A DNA stretch of 33,832 nt from Lachnospiraceae bacterium (lineage in GTDB: Bacteria > Bacillota > Clostridia > Lachnospirales > Lachnospiraceae). Positions 7,271 through 14,857 of this stretch are shown piece after piece. The translations under genes and the position numbers were made by a program. The stretch covers positions 1 to 33,832 of the forward strand of contig JAFUVF010000021.1 of NCBI GenBank assembly GCA_017483735.1. Reading direction: 5' to 3'. Numbering within the stretch: the stretch's first letter is position 1; each line of letters opens with the position of its first letter. The notes under the pieces were generated by a model, which worked only from the letters and a program-made list of their open reading frames with translations, was not told where the DNA came from and did no database searches.

Positions 7271-9026
7271 TTTCCTTTATCTCCTCGTTGTCAACAGAAG
7301 CCTTATCATTAAGGGGCAGTACGAAGTGAACAATGGTGTACTCGCCCTCCTTACTCTCCACGCTAAGCCCATATTCATCGCCGAATGCGAATTTGATACG
7401 GCTGTTTACATTTGATACGCCCACATCCTTGAAGAAATCGTTGGAGGAGGCTTCGCTTTCGCCGCTCATAAGCCTCTTTATCGCACTCTCGTCCATACCT
7501 ACGCCATTGTCCGCAATGTCTATGCGGAGCGTATCATCCTCCGAGAAAATATGCACGGATATGATGCCTGCACTGCCCTTGGGCTCTATCCCGTGGAAAA
7601 TAGCGTTTTCCACTATGGGCTGCAAGGAAAACCGGTTCACGGAAAGCTTAAGAAGCTCCCTGTCATCTATCTCATACTCCAATTCTATGGTGCCGCCGTA
7701 GCGGTACTTCATAATGGTAAAGTAGTCATCCAAAAGCGAAATCTCATTTTCCAGAGGAATCAGATTGTCCTTGCTCTTTGAGATATTTTTAAGAAGTCTC
7801 GAAAGAGCCGTGGACATATCGGAGATACCGTCAGCCCCCTGTATTGTCGCCATCCATTTGATGGTATTTAAGGTATTGTACATAAAATGAGGATTTATCT
7901 GAGACTGCAATATCCTGTATTCAAGCTCCTGCTTCGTCCTCTCGTCGGAAAGCTTGGTCTTTATGAGGGCATCCACATTTTCCGAGAGGTCGTTTATTCC
8001 CTTTCCTATTTCGCCGAACTCGTTGTTCCACTCTATGGAGGTGTCTCTGGAGAAATCTCCCTCTCCGACACGGATAAGTCTCTTTATAATGGCGTTTACG
8101 GGGCGGTCTATGGTGTTCCTTAGGGATACGGAAAGGATAGTGCCCACAATAAATATAAAGAGAAGCACGGCTGCCGTAAGCAGGATATAATTTGAAAATC
8201 TGGAGCGGAATTCCCTCCTCGAAGGCACTATGGATACGGATATATCCCTGTCGGAAAGCCTGAATGTAATCGCCTCCTCCGGTATATTGTCCGCAATAAG
8301 TCTGCCTTCTTCATATTTATATGTAATGTCTCCTCCGAAGGTCATATATATATCGGAATCCTCCGGAAGCTTTATATTTTTGATATGCCTCGTTATGACC
8401 TCCTCCGGTATCTCCGCATAGAGCCAGCCTATCGTGTAGGAGGAGGAGAATGCCTTTATGGGGCGGATTATCGGGTAGATAAGCTCTCCGCTTTTTGTGG
8501 CGGGGCTTGGAATGAGTCCCACGTATTTGTAGCCCCCGGCATTCATCAATGTATCAAAATACGGCGAGTTCATTATGCTTACGGCAAGGTTCGGCGTTGT
8601 GGAGCCCACGGAGCGGACCAGCTGGAGGTATCTTGCCCCGTCGGGGGTGGATACGATTATGCGGTTAATAAGCTCATGGGATGCGTTGGTGCGGTATTCC
8701 TCGTTTAACTTCTCCCAGGCGCTTAGGGAAAGCTGTCTGTAGTTTACGGGGTAATTCTCATAATAGTATTCCGCTCTGGTAAGATAATTCTCCACATCGC
8801 TTGACAGCTGCAGCCAGTTTGCAAAGCCGTAAATGGTATTTAAGTCGGAATCTATTTCGCTTCCGAGAAGCTGTAAATTGATATATGCGGACTGGCGCTC
8901 CGATTCCTTCAGGTACTTCTGGGAGATATAGAAGCTTACGGAAGCCACTACGAGTGCAATGAATGCGGAGAAGCCCATTGACATCAATATTATCTTTATT
9001 CGAAGCTTATCTTTACGTATTTCCAT
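7263..9026 (-). CDS. YesM-type sensor histidine kinase
   Basis: 587-residue membrane sensor. Order: a transmembrane helix (about 12-34), a large extracytoplasmic sensing domain (about 35-275), a second transmembrane helix (about 280-303), HAMP (about 305-360), a His_kinase domain with His380 in QINPHFMYNTLN, and an HATPase_c domain with N box VENAIFHG and G box DNGVGMD. This is the Gram-positive carbohydrate-sensing YesM class. It is first in a two-gene operon with the regulator that overlaps its end. The ATG has no ribosome site, and the best promoter puts transcription start about 6 nt upstream, so the mRNA may be nearly leaderless. An alternative start further in would cut the first membrane helix, so I keep this one. 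Confidence 0.9.
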   Translation of the reverse strand: MEIRKDKLRIKIILMSMGFSAFIALVVASVSFYISQKYLKESERQSAYINLQLLGSEIDSDLNTIYGFANWLQLSSDVENYLTRAEYYYENYPVNYRQLSLSAWEKLNEEYRTNASHELINRIIVSTPDGARYLQLVRSVGSTTPNLAVSIMNSPYFDTLMNAGGYKYVGLIPSPATKSGELIYPIIRPIKAFSSSYTIGWLYAEIPEEVITRHIKNIKLPEDSDIYMTFGGDITYKYEEGRLIADNIPEEAITFRLSDRDISVSIVPSRREFRSRFSNYILLTAAVLLFIFIVGTILSVSLRNTIDRPVNAIIKRLIRVGEGDFSRDTSIEWNNEFGEIGKGINDLSENVDALIKTKLSDERTKQELEYRILQSQINPHFMYNTLNTIKWMATIQGADGISDMSTALSRLLKNISKSKDNLIPLENEISLLDDYFTIMKYRYGGTIELEYEIDDRELLKLSVNRFSLQPIVENAIFHGIEPKGSAGIISVHIFSEDDTLRIDIADNGVGMDESAIKRLMSGESEASSNDFFKDVGVSNVNSRIKFAFGDEYGLSVESKEGEYTIVHFVLPLNDKASVDNEEIKENE

Positions 9027-9038
9027 AGGTATCTAAAA

Positions 9039-9068
9039 AATTTACATCTTTTTTGAAAGAAAAGACAA
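9039..9068 (-). promoter_or_regulatory. Candidate promoter of the kinase-regulator operon
   Basis: Read on the minus strand: TTGTCT (9068-9063), an 18-bp spacer, TAAATT (9044-9039). Expected transcription start is about 9032, only 6 nt before the ATG at 9026. The -35 overlaps the left arm of the dyad at 9065-9094. Confidence 0.4.
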
Positions 9069-9094
9069 ATTTTGTCCCCCAACGCAAAATTTGT
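9065..9094. promoter_or_regulatory. Perfect 10-bp dyad, candidate operator
   Basis: ACAAATTTTG (9065-9074) and CAAAATTTGT (9085-9094) are a perfect inverted repeat with a 10-nt centre, in the divergent promoter region between the sensor kinase and the solute-binding protein gene. The AAATTTG half site recurs loosely at 9088-9100. The position suits a site for the YesN-like regulator or another local regulator; which protein binds is not known. Confidence 0.45.
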
Positions 9095-9126
9095 GCAAAT
9101 TTTTAAAAAATTTTTACATTCATATA

Positions 9127-9195
9127 TTGACGGATAAATTATACACTAAACATACCTAAAAAACAAATGCGGCGGTCAAATGGTTTGACATAGCC
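9127..9195 (+). promoter_or_regulatory. Leader region of the first solute-binding protein gene
   Basis: TTGACG (9127-9132) is the best -35 candidate, with only a weak CATACC (9151-9156) as -10 at 18-bp spacing, so an activator-dependent promoter is plausible. In the leader, GTCAAA (9175-9180) and TTTGAC (9184-9189) form a perfect 6-bp inverted repeat around TGG, widened by GGC (9171-9173) and GCC (9193-9195), which could fold as a small hairpin before the ribosome site ACGGAGG. Confidence 0.3.
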
Positions 9196-9221
9196 GTAAA
9201 TGATTAACGGAGGAAAATATA

Positions 9222-10577
9222 ATGAAAAAGAAAGTATTAAGTACTCTTCTTGCATTGGCTTTGGGTGTAAGCATTCTTGCAGCTTGTGGAAGCAGCAATG
9301 AGACACCGGCTACCCCCAGCAATGACACCACTACTGCAACCGCTACTCAGGCACCTGCAGCAGACACAAACACCACTTCTGACGCACCTGTTACCATCAA
9401 GTGGGCACTTTGGGACAAGGATGCTACGGTTTACTATCAGCCCCTTATCGACGGCTACACCGCAAAGCACCCCAATGTAACCATCGAGATGGTTGACCTT
9501 GGCTCCACCGATTATCAGACCGTTCTCGGAACTCAGCTTTCCGGCTCTGACTCTGATTTCGACGTAGTTACCATTAAGGATGTTCCAGGACTCGTTACTC
9601 TTGCAAACAAGGGTGTGCTTGAGCCCCTCGACAGCCTCATCGCACAGGACGGCATCGACCTTTCCGTATACAGCGGAATCACAGATCAGGTTAAGGTTGG
9701 CGGTGCTCTCTATGAGCTTCCTTTCCGTCGTGATATCTGGGTTCTCTTCTACAACAAGGACGTATTCGACGCAGCAGGCGTTGATTATCCTACCAACGAT
9801 ATGACTTGGGAGCAGTATGACGAGCTCGCAAGAAAGATTACCAACACCACCGCCGGAAGCGAGGTTTACGGTGCTCACTATCACACTTGGAGATCCACCA
9901 TTCAGCTCGACGGTATCCTCGATGGCAAGCATACCATCGTAGACGGCAATTATGATTTCACAAAGCCTTACTACGAGATGGTTCTTGCACAGCAGAAGGA
10001 TGGCGTGTGTATGGATTATGCAACACTTAAGACTCAGGGTCTTCACTACTCCGCAGCATTCTATCAGGGCAATGTAGGTATGATGAATATGGGATCATGG
10101 TTCATTCCTACCCTCATCGCAAAGGTTAAGGACGGCGAGGCAGCTGCAGCAGCTAACTGGGGAATCGTTAAGTATCCTCACGCTGACGGCGTAACTCCCG
10201 GCTCCACTCTTGCAACCATTACCGCTCTTGCAATCCCTACCTCCGCTCCTAACAAGGATGTAGCTTGGGATTTCGTAAAGTTCGTATCCGGTAAGGAAGG
10301 CGCAGAGATAATGGCAGGTACCGGAAATACTCCCGCTATGTCAAGTGATGCGATCAACTCCAAGATTGCCGAGATGGAAGGCTTCCCTACCGATGCTAAT
10401 TCCAAGGAAGCTCTGAACGCAGCAGCAGCATACCTTGAGATGCCCGCTAACGAGAAGTCCTCTGAGATTGAGACCGTATTAAACGAGGCTCACGACAACA
10501 TCATGAACGAGGTTGTATCCGTTGACGAAGGTATCAAGGCTATGAACGACGGCGTAGGAGCAATTCTCGGAAAGTAA
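9222..10577 (+). CDS. ABC transporter solute-binding lipoprotein (family 1), system 1
   Basis: 451-residue extracellular sugar-binding lipoprotein. The signal peptide has the lipobox LAAC with lipidated Cys22, followed by a Ser/Thr/Ala-rich linker (to about residue 55) and a bilobed family-1 binding domain beginning VTIKWALWDKD. It would capture an oligosaccharide at the membrane and deliver it to the two permeases downstream. ACGGAGG before the ATG is a strong ribosome site. Codon use is far more biased than in neighbouring genes (preferred GAG, AAG, CTT/CTC, GTT), a sign of high expression; the strong hairpin after the gene fits a higher level for this protein than for the permeases. The GH88 downstream suggests a ligand with an unsaturated or saturated uronic acid, but the binding residues do not identify it. 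Confidence 0.9.
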   Translation: MKKKVLSTLLALALGVSILAACGSSNETPATPSNDTTTATATQAPAADTNTTSDAPVTIKWALWDKDATVYYQPLIDGYTAKHPNVTIEMVDLGSTDYQTVLGTQLSGSDSDFDVVTIKDVPGLVTLANKGVLEPLDSLIAQDGIDLSVYSGITDQVKVGGALYELPFRRDIWVLFYNKDVFDAAGVDYPTNDMTWEQYDELARKITNTTAGSEVYGAHYHTWRSTIQLDGILDGKHTIVDGNYDFTKPYYEMVLAQQKDGVCMDYATLKTQGLHYSAAFYQGNVGMMNMGSWFIPTLIAKVKDGEAAAAANWGIVKYPHADGVTPGSTLATITALAIPTSAPNKDVAWDFVKFVSGKEGAEIMAGTGNTPAMSSDAINSKIAEMEGFPTDANSKEALNAAAAYLEMPANEKSSEIETVLNEAHDNIMNEVVSVDEGIKAMNDGVGAILGK

Positions 10578-10613
10578 TACAGACTTAAAGACAGAGTATT
10601 AGAACAATTATAT

Positions 10614-10669
10614 AGGGTACCTGTATGGGTAAGTGCCTTGCACTAAAGACCTTAGCAGGTACCCTTTTT
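10614..10669 (+). terminator. Stem-loop with T run between binding-protein and permease genes
   Basis: A perfect 10-bp stem, AGGGTACCTG (10614-10623) with CAGGTACCCT (10656-10665), encloses a second hairpin AGTGC/GCACT (10632-10636/10640-10644). TTTTT (10665-10669) follows. It has the form of an intrinsic terminator, probably partial, letting some transcripts continue into the permease genes. Confidence 0.7.
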
Positions 10670-10712
10670 GTAAGAAAAGACGCCGTAAACCGGCGCAGAA
10701 ACGGAGAAATCT

Positions 10713-11642
10713 ATGAGCAGCAATGCAGCCGTTATACAGGCAAAATCGGCGAGCGCCAAAAAACGGGAAGTAAGGAAGGCTATGGTGGCATATTCCTTTA
10801 TAGCGCCGAATTTTTTGGGCTTTGCAATCTTTACCCTGGGTCCCATAATCCTCGCCTTTATAATGGCGTTTACGGAATGGGACGGAAGCAATCCGATGAA
10901 GTTTATCGGTATACAGAATTTTGCAAATTTGTTCGGAAATGACAGATTTGTTGCGGCACTTAAGAATACCATAGTATACAGTATCTTTACGGTGCCCCTT
11001 ACACTTGTCGCAGCGCTTGCGCTGGCGATACTCTTAAATCAGAAAATTAAAGGTACGACCTTCTTCAGGACAGTTACCTTTTTCCCATATGTGGCATCCC
11101 TCGTGGCAGTGGCGGCAGTCTGGAATATGCTCTTTACCCCCAATAAGGGAGGACTTATGAACCAGCTCCTTATGAAGGTAGGTCTGGAGCCCCTCAAATG
11201 GGCGGCAGCTCCGAACACGGTAATGTTTACCATAATCCTTTTCTCGATATGGAAGAATATGGGTTATTATATGGTAATATATCTCGCCGGACTTCAGGGC
11301 ATAAGCGAGGATCTCTATGAGGCGGCATCTCTGGACGGAGCTAACGGATGGCAGAAATTCTGGTATGTGACTTTGCCGCAGCTTAAGCCCACCACCTTCT
11401 TTGTGACCGTAATGCTTACCATAAGCTGCTTCAAGATATACGATATCGTATATATGCTGGCAGGCGGCTCTAACGGTGTGGTAAATAAGAGCGCTATAGT
11501 TCTCGTATACTATATCTACGAGGAAGCCTTCAGAAACTGGAAACTGGGAAGCGCTTCGGCAGGAGCTTTGGTACTATTTGCGATAGTTCTTATCATCACT
11601 CTGATACAGTTCAGGGGAGAGAAGAACTACGCCAACGATTAA
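10713..11642 (+). CDS. ABC sugar permease (MalF/UgpA type), system 1
   Basis: 309-residue inner-membrane permease with about six transmembrane helices, the first at residues 24-53 (AYSFIAPNFLGFAIFTLGPI). The cytoplasmic EAA loop, which docks the ATPase, is YEAASLDGANGWQKF at residues 202-216. It pairs with the next gene to form the translocation pore for the oligosaccharide bound by the lipoprotein upstream. The start at ATG 10713 follows CGGAGAAATCT. The gene overlaps neither neighbour: 135 bases of spacer with a terminator-like hairpin lie upstream, and 12 bases lie downstream. No ATPase gene is present in the window, so a general MsmX-like ATPase encoded elsewhere is expected. Confidence 0.9.
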   Translation: MSSNAAVIQAKSASAKKREVRKAMVAYSFIAPNFLGFAIFTLGPIILAFIMAFTEWDGSNPMKFIGIQNFANLFGNDRFVAALKNTIVYSIFTVPLTLVAALALAILLNQKIKGTTFFRTVTFFPYVASLVAVAAVWNMLFTPNKGGLMNQLLMKVGLEPLKWAAAPNTVMFTIILFSIWKNMGYYMVIYLAGLQGISEDLYEAASLDGANGWQKFWYVTLPQLKPTTFFVTVMLTISCFKIYDIVYMLAGGSNGVVNKSAIVLVYYIYEEAFRNWKLGSASAGALVLFAIVLIITLIQFRGEKNYAND

Positions 11643-11654
11643 GGAGGATATGAG

Positions 11655-12497
11655 ATGATCACCGGAAGTAAATCTAAAAACAGAATTATAGGAAAAGTCA
11701 TCATCTACGCACTCCTTATCGTGCTTGCGATAATAATGCTGATCCCCTTTGTGTGGATGATTACTGCGTCACTAAAATTAAATAAGGACATATTTGTGAT
11801 TCCTTATCAGTGGATAAATCCTGAGCCCAGATGGCAGAACTATATTGACATATGGACCAAGATACCGCTTGCGAAATATGCCTTGAACACTGTGAAGCTG
11901 ACACTTATAGTGACCTGCCTCCAGATACTCACATCGAGCTTTGCGGCATATGCCTTTGCAAAGCTGCAATTCAAGGGAAGAAATATACTGTTCCTTGCGT
12001 ATATTGCGACCATAGCGGTGCCCTGGCAGGTATACATGGTTCCCCAGTTCATCTTTATGAGGAAGCTGGGACTTGCGGATACCCACCTTGCAATCATCAT
12101 ATTGCAGGCATTCTCCGCCTTCGGTGTGTTCCTTATGAGGCAGTTCTACGAGGGGATTCCGGATTCCCTCTGCGAGGCGGCTCGTATTGACGGAATGAAC
12201 GAGTATAAGATTTATGCACAGATAATGCTTCCTTTGTCGAAGCCGGCACTTTCGACCTTGATAATATTTACCTTTGTAAATACCTGGAACGACTTCCTTG
12301 GTCCCTTGATTTATCTGACTACGGATTCAAAGAAGACCCTGCAGATAGGTATTAAGATGTTCATATCCCAGTATTCCGCAGAGTATGGGCTTATAATGGC
12401 GGCATCGGTGCTGTCGCTGATTCCGGTGCTCATCGTGTTTATGTCGCTGCAGAAGTACTTCGTGGCAGGAATTACAACGGGAGCGGTAAAAGGATAA
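11655..12497 (+). CDS. ABC sugar permease (MalG/UgpE type), system 1
   Basis: 280-residue second permease subunit with about six membrane helices; the first is at residues 14-38 and is followed by the typical WMITASLK. The EAA loop is CEAARIDGMNEYKIY (residues 173-187), and the C-terminus VAGITTGAVKG is the usual ending of this family. AAGGAGG gives a strong ribosome site 12 bases after the stop of the first permease, so the two are translated together. Downstream, instead of an immediate enzyme gene, there is a 370-base spacer full of inverted repeats and a small kinase gene, after which GH88 resumes the expected order. Confidence 0.9.
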   Translation: MITGSKSKNRIIGKVIIYALLIVLAIIMLIPFVWMITASLKLNKDIFVIPYQWINPEPRWQNYIDIWTKIPLAKYALNTVKLTLIVTCLQILTSSFAAYAFAKLQFKGRNILFLAYIATIAVPWQVYMVPQFIFMRKLGLADTHLAIIILQAFSAFGVFLMRQFYEGIPDSLCEAARIDGMNEYKIYAQIMLPLSKPALSTLIIFTFVNTWNDFLGPLIYLTTDSKKTLQIGIKMFISQYSAEYGLIMAASVLSLIPVLIVFMSLQKYFVAGITTGAVKG

Positions 12498-12563
12498 AAA
12501 GATTTAGATTCCGTAATTGCTCGAAGCATAGGCTTCTTCGCAAACGGAATCTATAAAATCTTT
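12496..12563 (+). other. Long branched hairpin after the permease genes
   Basis: TAGATTCCGT (12505-12514) pairs perfectly with ACGGAATCTA (12544-12553). AGATT (500-504) and AATCT (557-561) extend it past a 3-nt bulge, and inside TTGC/GCAA (12517-12520/12540-12543) and GAAGC/GCTTC (12523-12527/12532-12536) close the loop. Only three T residues follow, so it is a poor intrinsic terminator but could protect or process the mRNA. Confidence 0.55.
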
Positions 12564-12592
12564 GAAAGAATTGCATAGACAGCAATTCTTTC
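12564..12592 (+). other. Perfect 11-bp hairpin
   Basis: GAAAGAATTGC (12564-12574) and GCAATTCTTTC (12582-12592) are a perfect inverted repeat with a 7-nt loop. It starts immediately after the preceding hairpin and has no T run. The two together form a tandem structured RNA segment before the large palindrome. Confidence 0.55.
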
Positions 12593-12621
12593 GGGTTATT
12601 GAGTACACAAAAGGTTATATA

Positions 12622-12791
12622 GAGCTCGAGAATAATATATGTTTGCTTGCTGGGTCTCACTACCCTCATTTCGCTTCGGTTACATTGTCCGCTTTCCGAC
12701 GACAGCAGTTCATATCGTCTTCAAGCGGACAGTAACTTGCGAAAATCGGTCGTTCGACATGCTACGCAAATCATATATTATTCACGAGCTC
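12622..12791. repeat. 170-nt imperfect palindrome, MITE-like or structured RNA
   Basis: The ends are near-perfect inverted repeats: GAGCTCG, one mismatch, then GAATAATATATG, a 1-nt indel and TTTGC on the left (12622-12645) match the complement of 12766-12791. Moving inward, TTTCGC/GCGAAA (669-674/739-744), GTTAC/GTAAC (679-683/732-736), GTCCGCTT/AAGCGGAC (687-694/723-730) and GACGA/TCGTC (698-702/715-719) keep pairing. There is no coding capacity. Such a unit could be a non-autonomous mobile element or one long RNA hairpin. No target-site duplication is obvious at its edges. Only one copy is seen here. Confidence 0.6.
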
Positions 12792-12867
12792 ATACAATAT
12801 TTTGAAGAAATAAATTTTATATTTGTGTTATCGGTATACAAATCGGGGTTTATGGAGAAGACATTGC

Positions 12868-13326
12868 ATGAAGATACATATTATTGGTGGAAGTGGAAGC
12901 GGGAAAACATACCTTGCAAATAAGTTGGCAAATGAGCACAATATTATGCACTATGATTTAGACGACATCATGTGGGACAATAATTCCGATACCTATGGAG
13001 TGAAAAGAAGTCTTGAAGAACGAAAGAAATTATTAAATCAAATTTTAGAAAACGAAAATTGGATTATTGAAGGAGTATATTACAAATGGTGTAAACAATG
13101 TTTTGCTGACGCTGATAAAATATATTTATTGAATGTACCCAGATATAAATATAGATTTCGTATCATAAAAAGATTTATACTTAGAAAATTAAATATAGAA
13201 AAGGGCAAAAAGGAAACATTAAAATCTTTGGTAGAATTATTAAAGTGGGCTGATAATTACCAAAAAGAAGATATGATTGAAATAAGAAAGCTACTTGAGA
13301 CATATTCAGAAAAAGTAATAGAGTGA
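12868..13326 (+). CDS. P-loop kinase, adenylate kinase-like / DNA topology modulation (FlaR)-like
   Basis: 152-residue nucleotide kinase-like protein. It starts MKIHIIGGSGSGKTYLA, with the Walker A motif GGSGSGKT at residues 7-14, followed by a YDLDDIMW segment (about 29-36) typical of the FlaR/'topology modulation' group of small ATPases, and a basic helical LID-like region (RYKYRFRIIKRFILRK, about 92-107). The substrate of this group is not firmly known. I chose ATG 12868 (GGAGAAG upstream) over a non-family N-terminal extension. The gene is strikingly AT-rich next to its neighbours, lies just beyond the 170-nt palindrome, and splits the permease genes from GH88, so it looks like a recent insertion into the operon. 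Confidence 0.75.
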   Translation: MKIHIIGGSGSGKTYLANKLANEHNIMHYDLDDIMWDNNSDTYGVKRSLEERKKLLNQILENENWIIEGVYYKWCKQCFADADKIYLLNVPRYKYRFRIIKRFILRKLNIEKGKKETLKSLVELLKWADNYQKEDMIEIRKLLETYSEKVIE

Positions 13327-13376
13327 CAACTTCGGATTTGTACAGCATAGGCAAATTAAAGAAAGAGAGAAATAAT

Positions 13377-14582
13377 ATGAGTAAATGGATTAAGGAAAGA
13401 GATTTGGCGGATTATCCAGAAATTACGGACAGCGAGACACAGGAAGCGCTTTCGCTTGCGGTGTCGCAGGTTGTGGAATATTTGAAGGATTTTAGGGATA
13501 AGTTTCCCTACGCCTGCAGTGTAGATAATTTCTACGAGCCCGGGAAAAACCGAAACTGGACGGCGGGCTTTTATACGGGGGAGGTATGGCTCTCATACGA
13601 AAATGCGGTAAGCGAAGCGGAGAAGGAGGCTCTTCTTGCGGCCGGAAATGCGCAGGTGGATACATTTTTGGAGAGAATAGAGAAGCTTGATGATGTGGAG
13701 CACCACGATATGGGCTTTCTCTACAGCCCATCCTGTGTGGCGGCATATAAGCTTACCGGCTCCGAAAACGGAAAGAAGGCGGCAATCCTTGCAGCTGACA
13801 AGCTCATAACAAGGTTCCAGAGTAAGGGAGAGTTTATTCAGGCGTGGGGCGAGATGGGTGCAAAGGATAACTACCGCTTCATTATTGATTGCCTTCTCAA
13901 TCTTCCCCTTTTGTATTGGGCGAGTGAGGAAACCGGCGACAGCAAATATCGTGATATTGCGGAGAAGCATATCCATACCGCTATGGCGAATGTCATAAGA
14001 AAGGACGACTCCACATGGCACACCGTCTTTATGAATCCCGACACCGGAAAATTCGACCACGGCGCCACCTGTCAGGGCTACAAGGACGGGAGCGCATGGG
14101 CGAGAGGTCAGGCATGGGGGGTATACGGAACCGCTGTGGCGTATAAATACACGAAAAGAGACGAGTATATCGGCTACTTTAAGCGGGTAACAACATATTT
14201 CTTAAATCATCTTCCGGAGGATTTGTGCCCCTTCTGGGATTTGACCTTCGGAGACGGGGACGAAGCTTTAGAGCCGAGAGATTCCTCATCAGCGGTTATT
14301 GCAGCCTGCGGCATGCTTGAAATGAGCAGATATCTTGACGAAAAGGATTCAAAATATTACAGCGGAATCGCAAGAAAGCTCTTGAAGGTAATGGTTGACA
14401 GATATCAGGTTAAGGATTCGTCGAAATCCAACGGCAGGCTTTTACACGGTACCTATTCCAAGAAAAGCCCATACAATACCTGCACCCCGGAGGGCGTGGA
14501 CGAGTGCGTTATCTGGGGGGACTACTACTTTATGGAGGCACTGAATCGGCTGAAAAATCCGGAATGGAGGATATATTGGTAA
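13377..14582 (+). CDS. GH88 unsaturated glucuronyl hydrolase
   Basis: 401-residue cytoplasmic enzyme of glycoside hydrolase family 88. It hydrolyses the 4,5-unsaturated uronic acid from the non-reducing end of oligosaccharides made by polysaccharide lyases, by hydration of the vinyl ether; the product opens spontaneously to a keto acid. Both acidic residues of the family are present: Asp111 in HHDMGF and Asp171 in IIDCLLNLP, spaced as in the Bacillus enzyme (Asp88 and Asp149 there, from memory). ARGQAWG at about 244-250 is the conserved loop of the (alpha/alpha)6 barrel. No signal peptide. I start at ATG 13377 after AGAGAG; an upstream GTG at 13323 would overlap the kinase stop and adds non-family sequence. 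It is the only enzyme of system 1, so imported unsaturated disaccharides are the likely substrate. Confidence 0.88.
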   Translation: MSKWIKERDLADYPEITDSETQEALSLAVSQVVEYLKDFRDKFPYACSVDNFYEPGKNRNWTAGFYTGEVWLSYENAVSEAEKEALLAAGNAQVDTFLERIEKLDDVEHHDMGFLYSPSCVAAYKLTGSENGKKAAILAADKLITRFQSKGEFIQAWGEMGAKDNYRFIIDCLLNLPLLYWASEETGDSKYRDIAEKHIHTAMANVIRKDDSTWHTVFMNPDTGKFDHGATCQGYKDGSAWARGQAWGVYGTAVAYKYTKRDEYIGYFKRVTTYFLNHLPEDLCPFWDLTFGDGDEALEPRDSSSAVIAACGMLEMSRYLDEKDSKYYSGIARKLLKVMVDRYQVKDSSKSNGRLLHGTYSKKSPYNTCTPEGVDECVIWGDYYFMEALNRLKNPEWRIYW

Positions 14583-14609
14583 GGGAACTAAAAGAATAGA
14601 CATATTACA

Positions 14610-14652
14610 TTCGCCCAAGGCTTTAGACGATGGCTTTGGGCGAAATTTTTTT
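14610..14652 (+). terminator. Intrinsic terminator after GH88
   Basis: TTCGCCCAAGGC (14610-14621) pairs with GCTTTGGGCGAA (14633-14644), 12 bp with one G-U pair, followed by seven T residues (14646-14652). This is a strong intrinsic terminator ending the first uptake operon. Confidence 0.9.
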
Positions 14653-14671
14653 GAGAGGAAATCAGAATTGA

Positions 14672-14728
14672 ATTATATAGGATTATATAATATTATATAG
14701 ATAAATATAAATTATATAGAATTATATA
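14672..14728. repeat. 10-bp phased ATTATATA array
   Basis: ATTATATA occurs perfectly at 14672, 14682, 14692, 14711 and 14721, with a degenerate unit at 702, so six units lie on a 10-bp period, one per helical turn. The array is between a terminator and the MNT-HEPN pair. It could be bent DNA or a multi-site operator. A hairpin GTGGGT/ACCCAC (14738-14743/14755-14760) follows, and TTGACA at 14801-14806 lacks a clear -10. Confidence 0.55.
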
Positions 14729-14857
14729 CAAAGAAGTGTGGGTTTACCTGCCTGACCCACTTACAAGTGTCGAGGACTGTATCTGAAAGTTCTAGGAAGC
14801 TTGACATATTAAAGAATGTGTAGAAGGAACTAAGAGATTTGGGAGGAAGAAAGAAGT

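Noticed and set aside
6314..8708. Several 70-140 codon plus-strand frames across the response regulator and kinase genes
   Set aside because: All are antisense to strongly supported genes, with no family match or ribosome sites.
9237..10046. Long open frame on the minus strand opposite the first solute-binding protein gene
   Set aside because: It exists because the codon-biased lipoprotein gene leaves the antisense frame free of stops; it has no ribosome site and no recognisable domain.
12622..12791. Palindromic region as part of a CRISPR array
   Set aside because: There is one large inverted unit, not evenly spaced direct repeats with spacers, and no cas gene is near.
12823..12867. Longer N-terminus for the P-loop kinase
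   Set aside because: The extra 15 residues precede the typical MKIHIIGGSGSGKT start and the ribosome site fits only the ATG at 12868.
14801..14830. TTGACA at 14801 as a full promoter for the MNT-HEPN pair
   Set aside because: The -35 is perfect but no acceptable -10 lies at 16-18 bp, so I did not list it as a promoter.
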